NCBI RefSeq assembly: GCF_009905375.1
Contig: NC_133655.1
Coordinates: 37,901,437-37,965,436, forward strand
Length of the DNA: 64,000 nt
Direction: 5' to 3'
Origin: Apium graveolens
Lineage: Eukaryota > Streptophyta > Magnoliopsida > Apiales > Apiaceae
Shown: piece by piece, positions 23,908 to 36,700 of the stretch
How positions within the stretch are numbered: position 1 is the stretch's first letter
How the letters are laid out: each line of letters starts with the position of its first letter
Notes under the pieces: model-generated
The model's database searches: none
Told to the model about the DNA's origin: nothing
The model's input: the letters and a program-made list of their open reading frames with translations, nothing else
Position numbers and translations under genes: made by a program

Positions 23908-24796
23908 TTAACAATATTAAACACACATGAGATCATAACTTCATTACTACTTCATTCAATAGTCATTGTTATTACCCTTAGCATGTAACAATGATGATAT
24001 TAATCGAACAACACAAAACTGATAAAAGCCAACTTTCGTTGTACTAGTACCATTCTAACAAACATCCACAATTAAGATGGAAATTGCGTAGTCATCAATT
24101 ATGTTGAGACCCTATATGTCTACAGAATTTGACAACATAACGATTTAAGTGCAAGTTATTCATTATGATTACACAGGGCAAGTAAAATGGTTAGAGTTAT
24201 CCACTAATCATGCATATAATACATGAACCTATGCTAGCATCACAAGTTCTAAATCTCAAGATTCACTGTCGCTTCACAAGAGATTAAAATGATATCTTAT
24301 ATGTTCACGACGCACATAAGATGAATAAGCACAACCTATACTAGATATCATACAATCATCACACACCAAGGTATTAAACAATTAACTAACGAAATCCATA
24401 GTAAATCCTCTACGACCCCATGATCACGATTAGCCCATGATAGAACTCATCGTCACCATGGGTTCATATGAAAACATGATAAAAACACGACAATATAAAC
24501 TAACTAACTATTTATTAAACCACAGTACGTCACAAGAGTAAATAGGTTCAAAGTAAAGAAAACTAGCATCCACTGTTACAACGAATAAAAGAATCACAAA
24601 TTATCGTATGCTTCTTCTTCGTTGCGGTGTGCTAAAACGGTCTTCTTTCCTTCTCTCCTTACTCCTTGCTTGATTAATACTTCTTGTGGTAAAATGTCTC
24701 TGAAGATTACTTATATAGAAGTCCACAAGAATCAGCCGTCTCAGAAGTCCAGTAGAACACGACTTATAAAAATCAGAATTAAAATTCCCGACTCCG

Positions 24797-24870
24797 GGCG
24801 GCCGCCCCAGCTTCCCAGGCGGGTGCCCCAGATCCCAGGCGGCCGCCCAGATCCTGGGCGGGCACCTGGC
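24797..24870. repeat. GC-rich four-unit array in Athila-1 3' LTR
   Basis: Units of about 20 bp built on ggcggccgccccagatccca: starts at about 24797, 24818, 24838 and 24857, the last two shorter. The 5' LTR has the same array at 61168-61242, so it belongs to the family rather than to a later event. Confidence 0.85.
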
Positions 24871-25109
24871 AGGCTTCTGGAAAAATTGTTTTTCTGCTCC
24901 TGATTCTGCTGAATTCTTCACATATTCCCCCGAGATTGATCCCAAGTACTTCCCTAGGCTTATTTTGACAAAATCTCCCTGAATATGCAAGTTACACCCT
25001 GAAATGCAAAAACACTCGAAAGCGCATCAAATACACAAAATACTTGATTCCAAAACATCAATTCAAGCCATTATAAGACGTTCTAAGTGGTATAAAATTC
25101 CACTTATCA

Positions 25110-26264
25110 CACCCCCAAACTTAAATCGATGCCTGTCCTCAAGCGTCACAGACTCAAAAATAAAATAAAAACATGCATGAATGCAGACTACATGAAATGC
25201 AGCGATCCCCCTTTGCGATGACTGAACCAACCAACACATGACATCTCAACAAATGCAATTAGGCGACTAAAGGTCAATCAAATCACGCAAGCTAACATAT
25301 AACTAGAAATGTGGTGTGTGTGGATGCTTAACAGATATGCTTCGAAACTAGATCAATTATCATAACTCAATTATGCTCAAGGCAATCACATGATTATACG
25401 AAGAATAAATTCTAGACACAAAATGACTTATAACACTTCAAGATCAATGGAGCTTATTACGGAATCATGCTTTTATTCAACACAACAAATAAATGCTTTT
25501 TTGATCGTGCAATGAGTGAGGTCCACAAAAGACTTATGCAATGGCATCCATTTAACGAGCGTTAGGTTAGCGGATCCCAAACTATAAAAGCCTTAGGTCA
25601 CTAGGCACAAAGTCCCCTAAGAACTTAATAACTCGAATACCAAAGAGCTCACTCGTGATCAATTATGCATTAAACCATATTTTTTTCTTTTTTATTTTTT
25701 TTATTTTTTTTTTCTTTTTTTCTGATTTTTTTTCAAATTTCTGAGCAAGTCCGTTTCGCTCCATCTTGCTCATCCCTAGACTACTGGCATAAAATACGAG
25801 CCGACTACTAGCCATTTGACGCCTAACCACGACTAGAAATGAATTCCAATTTTCACTCCAATTTTTATCTTTTCATGCCTTTTATCATTAAGAGCCTATC
25901 ATAAATTCTAAACATAATCAATAGATTAACCTCAAAAACCATCAAACTATGACAACAATCTAGCCCTTAAGCATACTCTAAGACTTAGTGAAATTATAAG
26001 TGTTTCTAGCATGCATGTCAACCTACAAGATTCAACATCACTCTACCGCTATCACTACACTCGCATCAATATCACATATCAATCGGTAAAGCAACATAAA
26101 AGGGATCATGTTATATGCATGAGCTAAATGTCATGATACACAAAGCTATAAAAAAACAAAAAAAAAATTATATGGCAAAAAATATGCAACTATATGAACT
26201 AAACTATCATGAATATGCAACTACATGACACACACACAAATATGTTCCTTAACTACCACCCTCA
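25110..26264 (-). other. Athila-1 3' internal region with polypurine tract
   Basis: The minus strand of 25110-25120 is the purine tract GTTTGGGGGTG that primes plus-strand synthesis at the 3' LTR. Further in are a 60-bp T-rich run with few interruptions (25678-25740; A-rich on the element strand) and an a-run at 26149-26168. No protein signal is seen; I read this as the untranslated 3' region after the envelope-like ORF. Confidence 0.7.
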
Positions 26265-27504
26265 AACTTAATATCTTCACTGTCCCCAGTGAAGGTAGTA
26301 GAAAGGAACACAGGGTATACCTACTCAGAGAAATCATCATCATCACCCTCGGAGGGTAGAGTGTCAGGAGGCGGATAAGCAGAGTCCTCACAAAAAACGG
26401 ACCACTGGATGTCAGCTCCAAGGCCTCAGAAAGCAGTCCCAAGTATTAGGTTGAGCTCCTGAGAGAACCTACTCTACGACTCGTACATCGCATCCATCCT
26501 CCTCGATAGCCTCCTATACTGGGCATCAGCCATCCCTGAACCAGCACCTCCCTGGGCTCTAGAAGAACTTGCCTCGTCATGAGCCTGATTGGGCCTAGCC
26601 ATCATAGCACCAGCTGCTGGACATCCTCCTGGGAGAAGATATCCCAAACCATGCTCCTCGGGCTCTCCACCCGTCCATTCCTGCATTGCATTCAGCGTTG
26701 ATGAATCAATAGGAGCGGTTGGCATCTGTAGCTGCTCATAAGAAGGCCAGTAGACTCCAATTGCCCTGCACAACTCCATGACAGTAGAGGCATAGGGAAG
26801 TTGCTTTGCGTCCTCCCCCTCAAAAAATTCAAAATCCCTTGGTAGATGAACTCACCAAGGTCCACATAATACTCCTCATTCAAGATCCCCCATAACAACC
26901 TGGCTCTCTCAACTGTAACCTCATGTGCATGCGAAGAAAGCAAAATATTAGCACAAATAAAGGCATTCCATGCACGGGCATACCTATTCATCGCAACAGC
27001 TGGAAAAGAACGATACTCGTTAGATCCCGTCTTAAACTTCCACACCGTGCCCGGATGACAGAGAGAAGCAACAATCAAATCCAAATTAAAATCCTCGGGG
27101 GTCTTCTCATTCCAATTTTCCTCCTCGGGCTTCCTTTATCGCTGCCCAATAACACGGCGAATCGCCTCAGGCTGGTAATCAACCGTAAGCCCCCTCACAA
27201 CAGTATACCCATTCTTGTCAGCCTTTGCGTTCGCATAAAACTCGCAAACCACACTCATCGGGACCGCCTCTGGCGACTCACAAAAAGAAATCCACCCTTT
27301 CTCAGCAATCATCGGCAATAACTCATCATCCCTCCCCGATGACAAAAATCCCCTCTCCTTCAGAATCGGCTTAGTCAGAAGCCTAATATACTCCTTCTCA
27401 GCAGCCCTATCCACCAATCAGGGCCTCGCAGCAGTACCCCTCGAAGAATCAGCAGTAGGAATGGTGCTACTGTTATCAACAGTTCGAGATCTCTTTGGGG
27501 CCAT
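26265..27504 (-). pseudogene. Envelope-like ORF of Athila-1 ('putative plant transposon protein' type)
   Basis: A third ORF in the position between pol and the 3' LTR where Athila/Calypso-type elements carry an envelope-like gene. The probable start is ATG 27504 (MAPKRSRTV). The frame to 27084 contains GWISFCESPEAVPMSVVCEFYAN and VVRGLTVDYQPEAI in separate stretches, resembling the plant-transposon domain whose hallmark is an EFYAN segment and a V-R-G loop. It continues with LCHPGTVWKF and ARLLWGILNEEYYVD, then shifts frame near 26820. The C-terminal part is Gly/Ala-rich with a short heptad-like YRRLSRRMDAMYES. Stops at about 27418, 27136 and 26474 fit C-to-T changes. I see no clear signal peptide or membrane span, so a true envelope role is not shown. 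It is a broken copy. Confidence 0.72.
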
Positions 27505-27715
27505 TGAAACTGAGAATAAGTGTTTGAGAGTTGTTTTTTGTGTGTAGGAGAGAGTTTTTAAGTTAAAAGTATATGGGAGTGTATATGGAGGGGTTGTGTG
27601 TATATATAGGGTAGGATTTAGGTTTAGAATTAGAATAGGAGTGGGGTTGTGGCTTGTTTGTGGGGGAAAATTTGTGGGTAATGGGGTTATGGTCGTGGGT
27701 TTATGTTTTTCTGTG
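27505..27715 (-). other. Spacer upstream of the envelope-like ORF, ending at a deletion junction
   Basis: About 210 bp rich in G/T on the plus strand, with no coding signal. At about 27716 it joins directly to internal DNA of element B. The Athila integrase end that should lie upstream is missing, so a deletion took it together with the left LTR of B. Confidence 0.6.
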
Positions 27716-28745
27716 TTTCCATTTTCTCAAAATCTCATATCAACTCTCCCAAAGACATTTTCATCTTGATTCTCTCCTTTATACTAAGGGAATTAGCCAC
27801 CATTTTGGCTTTCCCTGGATGATAAATAATCTCATAATCGTAATCCTTGATTAGCTCTAACCACCTCCTCTAGCGCATGTTGAGCTCTTTCTGCGTGAAA
27901 ATGCACTAGAGCACTTATGGCTTGTGTAAATCTCGCACTTCTCTCCATACAAGTAGTGCCTTCAATCTTCAGGGCAAAACTATTGCCACGAGCCCAAGCT
28001 CATGGGTGGGGATATCGAATTTTATATTCCCTTAATTGTCTTGACGCGTACGCGATTACCTTGTTGTGCTGTATAAGAAGCACCCTAATTCATTATACGA
28101 AGCGTCACTACAAATCACAAAATCTCCTTTTCCATCCGGAAACGCCAACATAGGAGCCGTCACCAACCTTTGCTTCAGTTTTTGAAAGATGTTCTCGCAT
28201 TTCTCTGTCCATTCGAACTTCTCAGTCTTATGAATAAGCCGCGTTAAAGGGGCTACTATCTTTATGAACTTGAACGAACCTCCGGTAGTGACTGACCAAT
28301 CCTACCTCTCGTAGTTTCCCTAACCATGGTTATCAATTCCTCAGTGGTCCTTTATTCATTCTTGTCAGGATCCCCCACGGGATCCTCCTCAGCAACAATC
28401 CATTCTAGGACAACATCCTCAACCGCTACATCCTTAATATGAACATCATCCGGTCCCTCGTTAGGATGCTCTATCGGATCCATAATCTGATCTCCAATAA
28501 GTAATAAAACATCATCGCGTTGTTGCTCCTCAACCTCAGGGTTCGGAGTCCCGCTACCATATACGATAACGAACTACGCTTCTATCAAGATATTTATAAG
28601 GGTTCCCATAAGGGTTTTAACTGTCAATACTATGTTAGGTAGTCCGACTATGAACTTGGCAAGAGTTCTTATTATCTTAGTGAACTTATTATTTTAACAT
28701 CATATCATCTCTGAGGTTTATAAGACTTGGCTCTGATACCATTTC
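27716..28745 (-). mobile_element. Truncated second internal copy of element B (PBS, acidic ORF, RT/RNase H block)
   Basis: Nearly the same as 50785-51812: PBS, acidic 5' ORF (about 28335-28600 here) and the misplaced RT/RNase H block, cut at the left in RNase H. A good primer-binding site (gctctgatacca on plus, 28730-28741) stands five bases from the LTR at 28746. This LTR also has a polypurine tract on its other side, so it serves two internal regions. The arrangement is that of a tandem LTR-internal-LTR-internal element that lost its left end. Confidence 0.8.
28730..28741 (-). other. Primer-binding site, truncated B copy (initiator Met tRNA)
   Basis: Perfect TGGTATCAGAGC on the minus strand, five bases from LTR 28746-32721. 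Confidence 0.88.
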
Positions 28746-31700
28746 TGTAACACCCCCAAATCCGGGGTCGGGGATCCGGGTTGTCACGAGTTCCAATTCC
28801 CTTAACAACTCTTAATCTTAATAAACAACCAACCACTGCGTACCGTGACCCCACAATATACACGCACACACCACAAGTTATAGTCTCAGAGATGAATACC
28901 AAAAATAACACAAGTCATTTTATTCCACAATTATAAGTCATTACACCTCAAAAGGGTTTCTGAATAAATTTACATATTCTTTGCCATTATTACAATTCAT
29001 AAATATACATAAGTCTGGTAAAACAAAAGTTGAAATCCTAGCCTATTGGTAGTTCCTACCTCAGCTACAACGACATCAACGCCTACAGGAAACTGCGGAA
29101 TTTTCCTAACCGCTCACGAATTGGGAGCTTAATCCTGTTCATCTTGTCTATCTGTTGTTGTGTGATGAAAGAAGAAAGCAAAGGTGAGCAACAAGCCCAC
29201 CAAAATAATATGTATTATAATTAACAATATATGAGCATTCTCATAGTACTCATGAAAGTCTTGGTCAAGAAGAAATGAACCAAGTTTGTTATTTTAATGC
29301 GACGAAGTCGCAAAATATTAAGTATATATATACATATATACTTCTCAAATCTTTGAAATCCTCTGACATGTATAATATACACAGAGTTCCAGTTTATAAC
29401 TATATAAAATATCGTTGCAAGGTGATCTCATATATCTAACCTTGTCTCAACGTTTTTTGAAATTCTTTGTCATGCATAAGATCATCATTTACTAGATATA
29501 AGTTGAAAAGATGAAGTTACAAGATACTCCAATATACTTATATCTTTTCCGAATACTACTTGAACTACCACCGTTCAAGTTATAATTAGTTTCAAAAGTT
29601 CATCACACAGATGAGACAACAAGATAGGACTTGAATAGATTCAATCTTTGAAATATTATTGAATGAAATGAAGTTACGAGATACTTCATTAAGTTCCGAT
29701 ATATATATATCCATATATATCTCTCATACATTTCCTGAAAACCTCTGTAATGTAAAGTATGAACAAAGTTGCAATATCCAATGAATTTGGAAAGAAAAGA
29801 ATTTTGGCATAAACCCGATATCTTGCTGCAGGCAAAGATACCAATAAGTAACCTTTTCTACTTGTAGATGGATGAATCCCCCACCGGTCATCACCCTGGC
29901 CTCATTAGGACCTTGTGCTGGACCGCCACCCGGCCTCTTACGCGTTGATGGGCTGCCACCCAGCCACTTACACTTTGATAGACCGTACCCCGGCTCGTCG
30001 CTTATGCCGACTCAATTAGATGGACTTACTTCCCGAACGTTGGGTAAGTAATCAATTCATTTATCAAAACAGCAACCTCGTTGCGAATATAAAATACACC
30101 ACAGAGTCGGGTCCCTTAATTTAAAAGCGAGTATTTAAATCCCCTTCGAAAGGAAGATCTTAAATTTAAAAACGAGTTTTGGGATCCGCTCTAACTTTTA
30201 AAATCATTTTGAAGACTCGAAAACATTTTTAAGAATGTTTGGAGTAATGCTGATTTAATGAAATAAATCAGTCCCGATATATTAGAAAATATCTGAATAT
30301 TATTATTTAAATAATATTCCCACAAGGATAATCCTTATAAAAATAATTGAAGTAGAAGTTTTAAAACTTATACTTGAAATGAATAATAAATAACCAAAGA
30401 TATACTTATACGAAAGTACGATCTTTATTTGAATAATCGAAAATAAGTTCGATTATCGAAACATTATTCTTTAATAAAATAAAGAATATTATTTAATAAA
30501 AGAAGCGGAGTCATAAGTCCTCGAATGAATATTCAAAATAATATGCATTTAATAAAATAAGCGGAGTCATAAGTCCTCAAATGAATATTCAAAATAATAT
30601 TCATTAAATAAAATAAAGTTATCGAATAAATCTTATTCGATTAATAGTTTTGAAAACTATATCTATATATATATATATATAAATATATATATTATACTCG
30701 GGAACATCGACTCCCGGTTTAGAAAATGTTCACCTTTGGGTCCCCTATACTAAGGGTATGCGCAGCTACTGCTTATCTCTAGCATAGGTATTATGCAACT
30801 TATAAGCATTTGAACCAACAATTAGATATCAAGATTACGTAACATACATGCATATATACCATATCAACATGCTCCAATATATCGCAAAATTTGCTAATAA
30901 CAATCATGCACTTATCACAAGATAATGCATATACATATATTTACATCACAACACCAGTATAATGGGTAGAAAACTTGCCTGAGTGTTCCCGGTTAGACTT
31001 AAGCTTAGAGTGGGTCCGATAACCTATGAAAACAACATAAGTCGGAATTAAACCACGGTCGCTTAAGAAACTAGACTTTAACCAATTGAACCCTAACTTT
31101 TGCTTATGGTCACTTTTACGCTTAACGAATCACATAAGTCGTTCAAGTACCCTTGGATCCACCAATTTTAATAAATTAACCATTAAGAATTTTAAGGCGA
31201 TTCTTTCGCGAATACTCTACCAACTGCCTAATCCACTTTGCCTTAATTGTTTCAAAGTAAGGCGAGGGGTAATGGTTTGTTCGCGAAATGACGTTACTTA
31301 AAACGGTCGTTTCTCCTAAACCGTACATCGGATTCAAACGAACCACATATCAAAACGAAGCTCGTAACATGAACTATCTAAAAATGGCAAAGGTTAGAAT
31401 CTTTTAGTGAGTTCACGGTTCCTAAAGTTAAGAACAGAATAGTTAAGGAAAATCGGGCATTATGACGTTTATGTTACGCGATTTCCAATTTAATTAACAC
31501 TCTAAATTATCATCAATTCACTCACAACCACCAATACAACAATATTTAACCATCATACTACAAACTCAGTCCCCAACTCCAAGTTTTACCAATTTATCCA
31601 ACCAATCAAAGACCTAATATTCAAAACCAATACAAATCCACCAAAACAACTTATAATCAAAGATCAAGCCTTAATACTAACAATGCTTCAATAAAACTTA

Positions 31701-32721
31701 ATGGAATCATAAAATCAAAGCTAGGGTTTGAAGTTGATACCTTCCTTGGTAGGTGTTAAGTAGCTAGGAAGCCTTAAGGAGCCTTAATCTAACCTCCTAC
31801 AAGCTTGATCTTTCCAAAGAAATCAAGAACACAAAGTTAGGTTTTGAAGTTTCTAAAAGACTGATTTAAAGAACTGTAAACATGAGGGTCTTACATGCTT
31901 ATTTGGATGAGACTTGTGAACAAGAGTTGTAGGCCATCTCAATACCTTTCTTAAGAGCTATAGAACACAACATTTTAGTGAGTATTGAAGGAGATATGGT
32001 AGTTTTAATTTACTGCTCTGGTTTTGGCTGAGAGCAAGGGAAGAAAAAGTGAAGTAAAAATGTTTCTAGTTTGATTAAATGATTTGTGTGGTTTTTAGCT
32101 TGGTTACTTCCTTTTGTTGTTAATTAGATTGTTACCATGGTAAAAATTGTGTGGCTCACAATCAACCAACCAATTCCTCCATATGTCATGCTTATGTCAC
32201 CATGCCTATGTCATCTTTCTCATGTCATCCTCTTACACTTGTCTTCTTCGTGTTGGTGTGATGACATCATCATCCACTAACCTCTTTGATTAACCCCTAA
32301 TTACTTGGCTAATGACCGCTTATCTGTTATACGGTTCGCTTAACTTTTGTTCTCGTTTATCGTTTGAGGGATCATACCTGGGATCTTATTACTTAGGTTC
32401 CCCTAAACCTTTCTCAATATTTTATATTCTTTTTATGATCCTCTCTAAAAATCCTTGAATTTAAATCCTTTTTATCATGTTACCTTATACTCAATTTTTT
32501 CGGTATCTGGTGGATTTTCGGAAAAAATCAAAGTGTTCGGATTTGGATTCTGACGATCTTTACATACACTTATATACCATATAGAGTACTAATAAGACCT
32601 CAAAATATCAATAAAAGAACTGCTACATTGTGTGGCATGAAAAGTTTTCTTATTCAGCATAATCAGCAAAATCACTATTCATAAGGTTTACAAAAAGTCC
32701 AAATTTTTTGGGGTTATTACA
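28746..32721 (-). repeat. Shared LTR of element B (3' LTR for the right internal, 5' LTR for the left one)
   Basis: 3976 bp, tgtaacacccccaaatccgg to ggggttattaca; the minus strand begins TGTAATAACCCC. The left neighbour is a PBS and the right neighbour a polypurine tract (AAGGAGGGGAGAC on minus). It contains a 56-bp tandem duplication (30505-30616), a TA microsatellite (about 30660-30692) and the conserved gcaaaggtgagc block (29178-29201). Compared by eye over the first 170 bases, about six differ from the LTR at 51813. No coding sequence. Confidence 0.88.
30505..30616. repeat. 56-bp tandem duplication in B LTR (left)
   Basis: Two units starting gcggagtcataagtcctc at 30505 and 30561, differing at a few positions. 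The same pair is at 53573-53684 in the other B LTR, and a single unit in solo LTR C. Confidence 0.9.
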
Positions 32722-33732
32722 GTCTCCCCTCCTTAAAAGGATTCCGTCCCAGAATCAGATAGAAAATGAATAGGGATACTTTCTTAGCATTGCACTTTCT
32801 AACTCTCAAGTCAATTTTCCCATATTGTGGTTTTGCCACAAACCCTGACTAGCATGATAACCCTTCTTCTAAGCACTTGTCCATTTTTGATCTATAACCC
32901 TTCCTGGTTGCTCCATATAGGTTACGTCTGTTTGCATGTCTATGCACTCATATGCCCTTATTTGTCTGGCATCCGGATTACACTTCCTTAACATTGATAC
33001 ATGGAACACGTTATGAACTTGCTAAGGTTCGGGGTAAGGCTAGCTCATATGTTAACTTTCCAATATGACTTAATATATCCAAGGGTCCAACAATTCGTGG
33101 GCTTAGCTTCCCTTTCTTTCTGAACCACATCCATCATTTCCAAGGGAATACCTATAACAACACTAGGTCCCCTACTTCCTATTCTTTGTTGTCAAATCAA
33201 CATACTTCTTATGTCCATCTTGGGCTACTACCAGCCATCCTCTAATTAGACCTATTATATCCTTGGTTCTTTGGACTACTGCGGGTCCGAGCATCTTGCG
33301 CTCTACAACTTCATCCTAACATAAGGGAGATCGACATTGTCTTCCCTCAAGGATCTCATAAGGCGATACCTCGATACTGACATACGATCGATTATCGTAA
33401 GAAAACTCAATCCGCGTTAAGTGATCATTCCAAATTTCTTTCAAGTCTATTGTACAGACTCTCATTATCTTATCTAGATCTACAACTTTTACTTCTCAAA
33501 ACCCACTCTTTTCCAGTTCGTAATTGTTACTATCTTCCGTACCAAATTTTATACTGATTACATTTTTGCTCGTTAGCGTTCTATAACCTTTTAATAATCG
33601 CGTCAACCTTAGTATCACGAACGCATTAGAATCGGAATAGCACCATACTTAGTACCACTTCATCTCTAGCTGCCTCCATCTTCGAAAACTTGGTCCTTTA
33701 TATAGAAGTAAAAGAATTTATTGAGAGATCAC
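32722..33732 (-). pseudogene. pol: Element B pol 3' end: integrase C-terminus and chromodomain remnant
   Basis: Minus-strand remnants in family order: integrase segment RIEFSYDNRSYVSIEVSPYE (about 33360-33425) with RQCRSP after it, the HNVFHVSMLRK segment at about 32990-33025 that ends integrase, and a degraded chromodomain (about 32790-32870) before the purine tract at 32722-32745. Several frameshifts and stops break it. It continues at 47262 after removal of element F; the 5-bp duplication atcac is at 33728-33732 and 47257-47261. Alone it makes nothing. Confidence 0.8.
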
Positions 33733-36700
33733 TGTCACACCCCCAACTTAACATACAAAATAAATAACTTTTACAATATTTAAAAGAAAGTAAACTTGAC
33801 CGAATCCAAGATCTTACAGTTTAGGGTTTGGAACAGCCCAACACTGCCATCTATTATAACTGATTTTTTATTATCGAGTCCTCACACAAAACTATCTCTT
33901 ATTCTACCTGAGCTCGGACATACGCATCGGCGTCACAGGTCTTACATGTTGTCTGCTTGAATCTAATCATAGCTGCTAGCTGTAATATTAGGGTAAAGCA
34001 AGGAGTGAGCCAAATGCTCAATAAGTGCTAAATAATACGGTACAAAGCATAAATCGAGATATATATAAAAGAATGACAATGCGAAGACGTAACCAATATT
34101 AACAAGAGATAAAACTTTGAGTGATGGCATCATTTGCTTGAATCAAAACATTTTCAAAATCATAACTCATTTTATGACGGTACGGATTACAGCCGGTGAT
34201 CAGCCGCGAAGTAATCCCGAACCTCGCTGGGTTCTAAAAAATTAATGGGATCCCTAGGCAACTTTTAAGCCTACAATATAAGTGTGGAAAGGACTCGCGT
34301 CTCAGTCCAGATCCACTATTCAAAGAAAACATTTATCCCCCTTTGGGACAGAAAATCCATATTTTAATTATTTCAAAAACTGATGCCGATTTATGATAAA
34401 ATCTCTTAGGTAGTAAACATTTTTATCAAGGGATTATAGATCAACTTGAAATGCTGGAAATATGTTACCAAATCTCAGGGCCATGATCCACTAGACTTTA
34501 CTATATTAGGGTAATTGAAAGGTTTCCATATACAAGAACTTTGACAAGGAAATTTAGCAAGGCTATTGGATATTATGAAAAAGTAATGTCAAACTAGGCT
34601 TAAAGCAATGGTTTTCGACAAGGTACAAGTACTAGGACATCAAGAAGATAAGCTTCATGAATACAAAGGGTGTTAAGGTATGAAGAAATTATCTTTAGCT
34701 CAAGGTATATCAGGATTGTCGAACTTTAGGGCAAGAAAAAGGGTTATCAATCAATTAAGAACAACTTTAAAGAATATCTGGCTTTTAGGTATCAAGGTAC
34801 AGTTTCTATTGGGGTTCAAGCATCAGGGTGAGATGTCAATATTTTAGGAATTAATAGCATGTTAATCAAGAGGATCAATCAAGTATTATATCATATCTTT
34901 ATTTTATCATGGCATTCCAATTACTTTGATATACTAGCGTGATACGACTTTTGATCTACTTACAATATGTACTTGAGGGTTCATGGCATTTCTATATAAT
35001 ATAAAGATAGATTTAAGAATCGCTTGGTTCAAGTATATCAAGATAACTCAGGATAATCGCATCAATATATATGAACTAATTATCACACATTTGCAGTGTA
35101 AACGAAAAACAGGTTGAATTACTTGCCTTGAAAAAGGCTGGTCTGGTTTGGCTGGTAGGAGCAACTGGAAGCTTTACTCGACCTTTATGGCAAGTTTACC
35201 CTCGTCTCGAGATCCTACACAATTAATAATAACCTCATTATAATATACTCTGACTAACTCAACCTATTTACAACCCGAAATTAAACACAAATGGCACTTA
35301 GGACTATATGCACGAAATTTATAATCACCTCATAAATACAATAGTACACATAGCCACATATACTCACATACCATATTTTAATACCAATTAATATCACTCA
35401 CATCATAATGCAACACTAGGCTTGGATGATCTCGATCCCCAACTAAGTCACTTGATCGCTAAACTAGATAAAGTCTCCAAATTGGGCCTTCTAACTCGTT
35501 GTGTCTTTACTTAACTATCCAAAACCTATTGACCCTCACTTGGGCCTTTAACTCTAATGTCTTTATACTATATTGCAACCATAGTGGTCAACCCAGGTCT
35601 CACTTATAGGTGCTCTATAACTATGTGGTAAGTGAAAGTGCTCACTGGAGTAAATTTCAGAATGACATCTATGGTTTCTTGAGTGCATTAGACACTCTTA
35701 AACTATAATTTTACCTCCAAACCTTCTACACTAGACTCTTCTGACCATAAGGCATCTCCCAAACTTGATGTGGCTCAAGGGTCTAGCTTGGGCATCCTTG
35801 GGCCTAAGCTCAAAGTCCATGGTTCCCCTGTTTTTCTGGGCAGAAAACACCCTGACTTGAACTAACTTGTGACACATGGTTGTAACTCAAATCTTATGAA
35901 ATATGATTGGAAAAACTCCTCTGAGACTCCGTATAACTAAGGCCCAAAAGGGCCTAATGAGGGCCTACCCATGACATGGTCAAAACTTCTTATTTCTATG
36001 TTGCAACAAAACTGTCCCCTGCTGGACAGATTTTGTGATTCCACTCGTGCACCTAACCAAACGACTTGTAAATCTCCAAAAAACACCTAAAACCTTTTAT
36101 ATACTCCTAATTCTAGCTTCTGGTGGCTTGGGTCTCAAAGTGCACAACAATGACATGGTCAAAACTCACTCTAAACCTCAGGGTACCAAACTGATTTTCT
36201 GCAGAAACTAAGACTCTCCTTTTTCCAAGGTTCTCACTTAACAAACTCAACCACCAACAACCAAAATACCCAAACCATAACTTAACTATGGTGATCTACT
36301 GAAATAACTTCCTTACACTCAAAATAGGCTTAGTGGAGAGCATCCTTACCTAGGGTGCAATATAGCAAAATAAAGGAAATCACATTACACAAATTACAAG
36401 TCATCAAGTTTTCAAGGATAACAACTTTAACCCTTTTGATAAGTATAAACGAGATAACATCATATATTAAGGAGCACAATTCTTAATTAATATCTTAACT
36501 TAACTAAAATTAAGGTTTACTAGCAAAATATCACTTCAAATGATCAATAACTTCCAAAATTCAAGAGAAATCTACATGCATGCATGACTTTGAGTCTTTC
36601 AAACCAAAACAACATGATTTCCAAATAAATTTTCATTATAAATCAACATGCAAGCCTATCATGGATTATATCTAAATGACCACCTAGCATGCAAAGGTTT

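Larger units (their letters stand above)
15237..25109 (-). repeat. 3' LTR of Athila-1, split by the copia element
   Basis: The left piece is 15237-15471 and the right piece 23913-25109, together about 1432 bp, matching the 1436-bp 5' LTR at 60046-61481. In a stretch of about 175 bp I compared by eye (near 23930 versus 60290), about nine positions differ, so the pair is moderately old. The LTR is followed on the minus strand side by the purine tract GTTTGGGGGTG (25110-25120). A GC-rich array lies at 24797-24870. Open frames at 24601-24990 are readings of that array and not genes. Confidence 0.87.

Noticed and set aside
24601..24990. Pro/Gly/Arg-rich open frames on both strands
   Set aside because: They are readings of the GC-rich array; the same in the other LTR (60972-61362) on both strands, no codon signal.
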